Source of the DNA: an uncultured Lachnospiraceae bacterium
Lineage (GTDB): Bacteria; Bacillota; Clostridia; Lachnospirales; Lachnospiraceae
DNA: 64,000 nt
Assembly (NCBI GenBank): GCA_910578845.1
Contig: CAJTSL010000005.1
Coordinates: forward strand, 42,188-106,187
Direction: 5' to 3'
Program-made: the position numbers and the translations under genes
In this document: one piece after another, positions 59,474 through 64,000 of the stretch
Layout: each line of letters starts with the position of its first letter
Numbering within the stretch: the first letter of the stretch is position 1
Notes under the pieces: generated by a model
Databases searched by the model: none
What the model saw: the letters and a program-made list of their open reading frames with translations, nothing else
Told to the model about the DNA's origin: nothing

Positions 59474-61333
59474 ATGGTTAGGTTTATGGAGAAACAGGAG
59501 CAGAATAAGAAGATAACGATGCTTCAGAAGATCAGTTATCTTTTTGACAGGAAACAGAAGATGCAATTCATCGGTCTTGGCATTTTGATCTTAATCGGCG
59601 GTCTTCTAGAGACATTGGGCGTTTCGATGATGGTGCCAGTGGTGCAGGGCATTATGGATACGGATGCGTTTGTACAGAATAAAATTGTGGAGAAGGCTCT
59701 GCTTTTTCTGCATATTGAGCTTGGAGATTCGGCGCAGATGGGGAACCGTTTGATTATGATGATGCTGGCGGCAATGATGGTTCTTTTCATTGTCAAAAAC
59801 ACGTATCTGCTCTTCCAGACTTATGTGCAGAATACTTTTGTCACCAGGAACCGGAACCGGATGATTAGCCGTGTGATGCGGGAATTTTTGAACAGGCCTT
59901 ATGAAGAATACCTTGGCGCGGACATACCGACTGTATTTCGTCTGACGGACAGCGATATTCCCAGTGCTTTTCAATTGATCCTTGTCCTGATCCAAATGAT
60001 TACGGAAATTGTTGTTTCGGCATTCTTGTGTGTTGTGCTTATCGTCGTTAGCCCGACGATGACAGTTTTCATCGTCGTTATTTTCCTTGGCATGACGCTG
60101 CTTCTGTCGAAGATATTGAAACCGCGTTTAAATGCGATTGGCAGGAAAAACCAGGAAATCCAGTCGAGGATCGCTAAGTGGCGCATCCAGTCCATTTATG
60201 GATTAAAAGATGTCAAGGTTTTAAACCGCGAAGAGTTCTTTGTCAGGAATTATTATGAGAGCGGCAGCATTGGCGCCAATGTGGCGAGGAATTATGCCGT
60301 TTTGAATAATTTGCCAAGACTATTGATCGAGACAATATTTATTGTCAGCATGCTTGCTTTTATCATGGTATATATGGTAGGCGGCGGGGACATTAAGGTG
60401 TTAATCCCACAGCTTACTGCGTTTGCGGTGGCGGCTGTGCGGATTATGCCAAGCGCGAACCGGATTAATACGTATATGTCGGAAATCGCTTATTCCCAGC
60501 CATGTCTGGATTATTTATATGAAAACCTGAACGAGAATATGAAGCAGGATGTAAACGGAAGCGTAACCGGATATGGGCAATATAGCAAGACGGAAGCGGT
60601 TAAGGATAGGAAACAAGAGAAAACAAAAGGCGAGACGAAAAAGAAAGAAAAGATGCATTTGCACGATAAGATCGTGCTTGACCATATCACGTTCGCCTAT
60701 CCGGGAACGGATAAGAATATTTTCACAGATGCGCATATGGAAGTGAAAAGAGGACAGTCTGTCGGGATTATGGGGCCTTCGGGAGCAGGTAAATCCACCA
60801 TTGTGGATATTCTGCTTGGCCTGCTGCATGTGCAGGCAGGGAGCATTACCTGGGATGGCAGGAATATTTTCGATAATTACGAGTCGTGGCTATCGCAGAT
60901 TGGCTATATCCCACAGTCGATTTACCTGATAGACGAGTCTATACGGGATAATATCGCGTTTGGCATTGATGCGGAGAAGATCGATGAGAAAAGAATCTGG
61001 GAAGTATTGGAAGAGGCACAGTTAAAAGAATTTGTGGAAGAATTGCCCCAGGGATTAGATACGACGATCGGAGACAGGGGCGTCAGGATCTCCGGCGGGC
61101 AGAGGCAGCGTATTGGTATTGCAAGGGCATTATATCATGACCCGGAAATCCTGGTCTTCGACGAGGCGACATCGGCGCTTGATAATGACACGGAGCAGGC
61201 GGTAATGGATGCAGTCAATAGCTTCCATGGGAAAAAGACGATGGTCATCATAGCACATAGATTGAATACGATTGCGAAATGTGATGTCATTTATAAGGTA
61301 GAGAATGAGAAAATTGTGGAAAGCAGTTTATAG
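59474..61333 (+). CDS. PglK-like ABC flippase for lipid-linked glycans (copy 2)
   Basis: A 619-residue half-transporter with the same layout as the one at 10732. The membrane part has GLLETLGVSMMVPVVQGIM, PRLLIETIF and RIMPSANRINTYMSEIAY. Walker A is GPSGAGKST near residue 433, the signature ISGGQRQRIGIARAL near 538 and Walker B ILVFDEATSALD near 558. A Lys/Glu-rich linker of about 30 residues before the ATPase (near 355-390) is absent from copy 1. GGGAG precedes the ATG. Two flippases in one locus suggest two lipid-linked products, or one complex of two different halves. Confidence 0.85.
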   Translation: MVRFMEKQEQNKKITMLQKISYLFDRKQKMQFIGLGILILIGGLLETLGVSMMVPVVQGIMDTDAFVQNKIVEKALLFLHIELGDSAQMGNRLIMMMLAAMMVLFIVKNTYLLFQTYVQNTFVTRNRNRMISRVMREFLNRPYEEYLGADIPTVFRLTDSDIPSAFQLILVLIQMITEIVVSAFLCVVLIVVSPTMTVFIVVIFLGMTLLLSKILKPRLNAIGRKNQEIQSRIAKWRIQSIYGLKDVKVLNREEFFVRNYYESGSIGANVARNYAVLNNLPRLLIETIFIVSMLAFIMVYMVGGGDIKVLIPQLTAFAVAAVRIMPSANRINTYMSEIAYSQPCLDYLYENLNENMKQDVNGSVTGYGQYSKTEAVKDRKQEKTKGETKKKEKMHLHDKIVLDHITFAYPGTDKNIFTDAHMEVKRGQSVGIMGPSGAGKSTIVDILLGLLHVQAGSITWDGRNIFDNYESWLSQIGYIPQSIYLIDESIRDNIAFGIDAEKIDEKRIWEVLEEAQLKEFVEELPQGLDTTIGDRGVRISGGQRQRIGIARALYHDPEILVFDEATSALDNDTEQAVMDAVNSFHGKKTMVIIAHRLNTIAKCDVIYKVENEKIVESSL

Positions 61334-61348
61334 AAGGAGCATGGAGGC

Positions 61349-62386
61349 ATGATAGGAACAGAGTTTATTAACGGACAGGGCCTGGGGAACCAATTGTTTT
61401 GTTATGTAACTGCAAGAGCAATCGCGCTTGAGAACGGATATGAGTTTGGAACGGCGGGGCAGGAGCGCTTTGCCGTCAATATCCATAGCAACCGTGGCAT
61501 GTATTTTATGGATGTGGATTTGGGACATGTTATTTCCGAAGAAGAGAAGAGCACATGGAACCGCTACGATGATGTGGAGAACAGGCTTTATATTGGGAAC
61601 TCCTGGCATGACCTGACACACGGATGTTATGTCGCAGGCGCAGATCCGGCAATCCATCATGTGCCGGACAACACTTTGATTTATGGGAATATGCAGGATG
61701 AGTCTTATTTTATCCAATATCTGCCGCAAGTGAGAGAGTGGCTGAAGGTAAAACCGGAGTACGATTCTTATGAATACAGCCGGGAAAATCTTTGTATCAT
61801 CAATATGCGCGGCGGTGAGTATACGGGAAGCCCGGAGCTATGGATTAACCGGAAATATTGGCTGCATGGCATGGCGGAAATGAAGAAAATCCGGCCGGAC
61901 ATGGAATTTATGATTGTTACGGACGATGTGCAGTCGGCGCAGAAAATGCTTCCGGGAATCGAAGCGCATCATTTTGATATAGGAAAAGATTATGTGACGC
62001 TCAAAAATGCGCATTATTTATTGCTTTCAAACTCTTCTTTCGCGTGTCTGCCAGCGCATACAAGCGAAACATTAAAATTCGCCATTGCTCCAAAATATTG
62101 GGCAAGGCATAATGTATCTGACGGATACTGGGCATCGGAACAGAATATATACAGCCTTTTTCATTATATGGACAGAAAAGGCAGGTTGTTTAGTGCGCAA
62201 CAGTGTAGGGAAGAATTAGAGCAGTATAAGAGAACCTCCCGTAAATATGCCCGTTTGAACACTAAGCCGACAGGGTTATTGCTGACGGGCATGAAACTTC
62301 ACGCGCAATATATTTACAAAAAAGCATACTGTGCGAAAATCATGCGCGGATTGCAGAGACGGATAAAGGAGAAGCTTAGTAAGTGA
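61349..62386 (+). CDS. GT11-like glycosyltransferase, diverged
   Basis: A 345-residue protein. The N-terminal GQGLGNQLFCYVTARAIALENGYEFG resembles the GGLGNQ-F block of GT11 fucosyltransferases, and CIINMRGGEYTGSPELW stands where HxRxGD-Y is expected, with Asn-x-Arg in place of His-x-Arg. LLLSNSSFACLPAHTSET matches the late N-S-S-F-S block. The C-terminal basic tail (KKAYCAKIMRGLQRRIKEKLSK) may bind the membrane. It is probably a transferase of the same fold with another donor. GGAGG lies right before the ATG, 15 bp after the ABC stop. Confidence 0.7.
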   Translation: MIGTEFINGQGLGNQLFCYVTARAIALENGYEFGTAGQERFAVNIHSNRGMYFMDVDLGHVISEEEKSTWNRYDDVENRLYIGNSWHDLTHGCYVAGADPAIHHVPDNTLIYGNMQDESYFIQYLPQVREWLKVKPEYDSYEYSRENLCIINMRGGEYTGSPELWINRKYWLHGMAEMKKIRPDMEFMIVTDDVQSAQKMLPGIEAHHFDIGKDYVTLKNAHYLLLSNSSFACLPAHTSETLKFAIAPKYWARHNVSDGYWASEQNIYSLFHYMDRKGRLFSAQQCREELEQYKRTSRKYARLNTKPTGLLLTGMKLHAQYIYKKAYCAKIMRGLQRRIKEKLSK

Positions 62387-63930
62387 GGAAAGACAAGGTA
62401 GAGCAGAGATATCAAAAAATAACAGACGATATGAATAGGCATATGGGACGGCTACGCCATGCCGTTAACCATATTTCTATGAAGAAAATGGCGGTATGCG
62501 CCACACTTCTTTTCATAGCATCTGTTATCCCGTTGCTTATGCTTGGCAAGTACAATGTCATGTGTATTGATGATTATAATTACGGTAAGGCAGTGCATGA
62601 TGTGTGGATGCAGACCGGTTCCTTATGGCAGTCCATACTGGCGGCGGTCAGACAGACCGGGCGCTTTTTCATGGAATGGCAGGGGACATATGCTTCTTGC
62701 TTCCTGATGGCGGTATGCCCGATGAATTTTCAATATGAGATTGCTTATATCGTGCCGCTTCTGATGATTGGCATGTTTGCGACATCGGCCTTCCTTTTAG
62801 GAAAGCAGATCTGGGTAAGGTGGCTTGGCAGTGACCGGCCGGGCGCCTGGTTTGTGATGATGATGTTATTATTTATGTTCTACCAGGTGATTGAGGCGCC
62901 ATATGAAGGAATTTACTGGTATAATGGGTCGATGCATTATATTTTCATGGAGTCCTTGCTCTTTTTCCTCTTAACGCTTGTATCGGGATGCATTTGGACG
63001 GGGAGCAAGAGAAACGGAATCCTCTGGTGCGTGCTTGCCTCCATTGATGCGGTGATTGTAGGCGGAGGGAATCTGGTGACGGGGTTACAGGCGGAAATCC
63101 TGCTTGTCTTTTTGCTTGTATATACCTATGTAAACCGAGAGAAGAGGAAGAAGGCCGTTTATGTCCTGTTTCCCTTCCTGCTATTTACGGCAGGATTTTT
63201 ATGTAATATCTTGGCGCCGGGAAATGCGGTCAGGGCGGGATTAGATACGGATGTAGGATATTCTGCCATAACTTCTGTTATATTATCGTTTTATCATGCA
63301 GTTGTTTTCATGGTGGAATGGACGGACGCTTTCGTCATATTATTATGGTTGGCGCTTTTGCCTGTTATGTGGCATATTGGGAAAAAATCAGCAAAAAGCT
63401 TCCGCCATCCGGTATGGGTGACAATTGGCGCCCTATGTATTGTGGCAGCCATGTTCACACCGACTTTGTTTGCGGTTGGCATGGTAGGGTTATCGAGGGT
63501 GGATAATATCATCCAGATGGTATATTATCTATGTCTGTTCGGAGTGACACAGTACTGGCTTGGATGGAGCAGCCATCAGGAAGAGATGCGATTTGGCTTA
63601 TTCTTGGAAGGGACAGGCAATGTCATGACAGTAGCCGGCATCTTACTTGTCCTCGTGGTATGGACGATGACGGCAGATAAAAATACGTATACGGGGATTT
63701 CCGCGCTGCGTTCTCTTGTAAACGGGGATGCGGTGACCTATTATGAGGAAGCAATGGAGCGGCATGTACAATATCTGGATGAATCAATAACAGATGTTGT
63801 GATTGAGCCGTTTTCTGTAAGGCCAGCGCTATTTGACTTCGAAGATTTGACAGAAAATGAGGGAAACTGGTTGAATCTGGCAGTTTCCGAGTATTACCAT
63901 AAGACTTCTGTAAGATTAAGGGGAAAATGA
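62383..63930 (+). CDS. DUF6056-like polytopic membrane protein (copy 2)
   Basis: A 515-residue protein with about eleven helices after a basic N-terminal stretch of 30 residues. VMCIDDYNYGKAVHDVW holds the Asp pair, then FFMEWQGTYASCFLMAV and GIYWYNGSMHYIFMES, in the same order as in the gene at 48486. It starts with GTG overlapping the stop of the GT11-like gene by four bases, with AAGGAG eleven bases upstream. GT-C-like transfer of a sugar outside the membrane is inferred. It is the last gene before the hairpin repeat at the window end. Confidence 0.65.
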   Translation: MRKDKVEQRYQKITDDMNRHMGRLRHAVNHISMKKMAVCATLLFIASVIPLLMLGKYNVMCIDDYNYGKAVHDVWMQTGSLWQSILAAVRQTGRFFMEWQGTYASCFLMAVCPMNFQYEIAYIVPLLMIGMFATSAFLLGKQIWVRWLGSDRPGAWFVMMMLLFMFYQVIEAPYEGIYWYNGSMHYIFMESLLFFLLTLVSGCIWTGSKRNGILWCVLASIDAVIVGGGNLVTGLQAEILLVFLLVYTYVNREKRKKAVYVLFPFLLFTAGFLCNILAPGNAVRAGLDTDVGYSAITSVILSFYHAVVFMVEWTDAFVILLWLALLPVMWHIGKKSAKSFRHPVWVTIGALCIVAAMFTPTLFAVGMVGLSRVDNIIQMVYYLCLFGVTQYWLGWSSHQEEMRFGLFLEGTGNVMTVAGILLVLVVWTMTADKNTYTGISALRSLVNGDAVTYYEEAMERHVQYLDESITDVVIEPFSVRPALFDFEDLTENEGNWLNLAVSEYYHKTSVRLRGK

Positions 63931-63945
63931 GCAGTTGAGGTAGAG

Positions 63946-64000
63946 TAGGTTGAAAAATAAAAATTTTTCAACCGCGAATTTGTGCCGACGCTGATAGCGT
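63946..64000. repeat. Double-hairpin intergenic repeat, copy 2 (cut by window end)
   Basis: GGTTGAAAAA pairs with TTTTTCAACC around a short A-rich loop, and the next 27 bases match copy 1 at 8961 exactly, including the GACGCT half of the second hairpin. The window ends inside the element. Here it follows the last gene of the block, where it may serve as a terminator. Confidence 0.7.

Overview
The window looks like part of the chromosome of a low-to-mid GC Gram-positive gut anaerobe, most likely a Lachnospiraceae-type clostridium. That rests on gene style: sigma-A promoters with TTGxxx-N17-TAxxxT boxes, strong AGGAGG-type ribosome sites, GTG and TTG starts, and closely packed surface-glycan genes. 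No rRNA, tRNA or housekeeping marker is present, so genus cannot be fixed. Almost the whole window is one very large glycan assembly and decoration locus.

Layout. (1) 1-228 is the tail of a Vsr-like nuclease. (2) 361-2175 is a pseudaminic acid pair, pseF and pseI. (3) 2243-5399, on the minus strand, is a three-gene unit: methyltransferase, PLP decarboxylase-like enzyme and ATP-grasp ligase. (4) 5707-8351 is a visibly AT-rich four-gene cassette led by an RNase Z-like metallo-beta-lactamase-fold protein, ended by a hairpin; its function is unknown. (5) 8508-9395 holds a DUF3237-like protein and a small membrane protein. (6) From 9443 to 63930 every gene is on the plus strand and belongs to glycan synthesis, export or modification.

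How the large block seems to work. PglF-, PglE- and PglC-like enzymes (25166-28948) make a UDP-4-amino-4,6-dideoxy sugar and load it on undecaprenyl phosphate. The usual PglD acetyltransferase is not seen; an ATP-grasp ligase and a PLP enzyme sit in its place, which recalls the ATP-grasp half of Neisseria PglB2. A PglA-like GT4 follows. TviB- and TviC-like enzymes supply UDP-GlcNAc/GalNAc uronic acids, and two AsnB-like amidotransferases could amidate them. WecE plus a GNAT acetyltransferase would make a second 4-acetamido-4,6-dideoxyhexose. Several GT4, GT2, GT11 and GT52-like transferases extend the chain. Two PglK-like ABC flippases (10732 and 59474) could export it, and a Wzy_C protein (22636) could polymerise or ligate it. 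GtrA, GtrB and at least six polytopic GT-C-like or DUF6020/DUF6056 proteins suggest side-branch additions outside the membrane.

The most unusual part is 41588-47229: SGNH (DltD-like), DltA-like adenylation enzyme, a free-standing formyltransferase, a DltC-like carrier protein and a DltB-like MBOAT. It reads as a Dlt-type system that may add N-formyl-aminoacyl groups to a glycan. A 173-bp inverted-repeat element with direct-repeat flanks splits this unit. Other non-coding points are a 20-bp purine-rich tandem array, a G8 tract inside a deacetylase gene, a G7 tract in a ribosome site, and a hairpin repeat present near both ends of the large block. All coordinates and motifs were read by eye; family names come from motif recognition, not searches.
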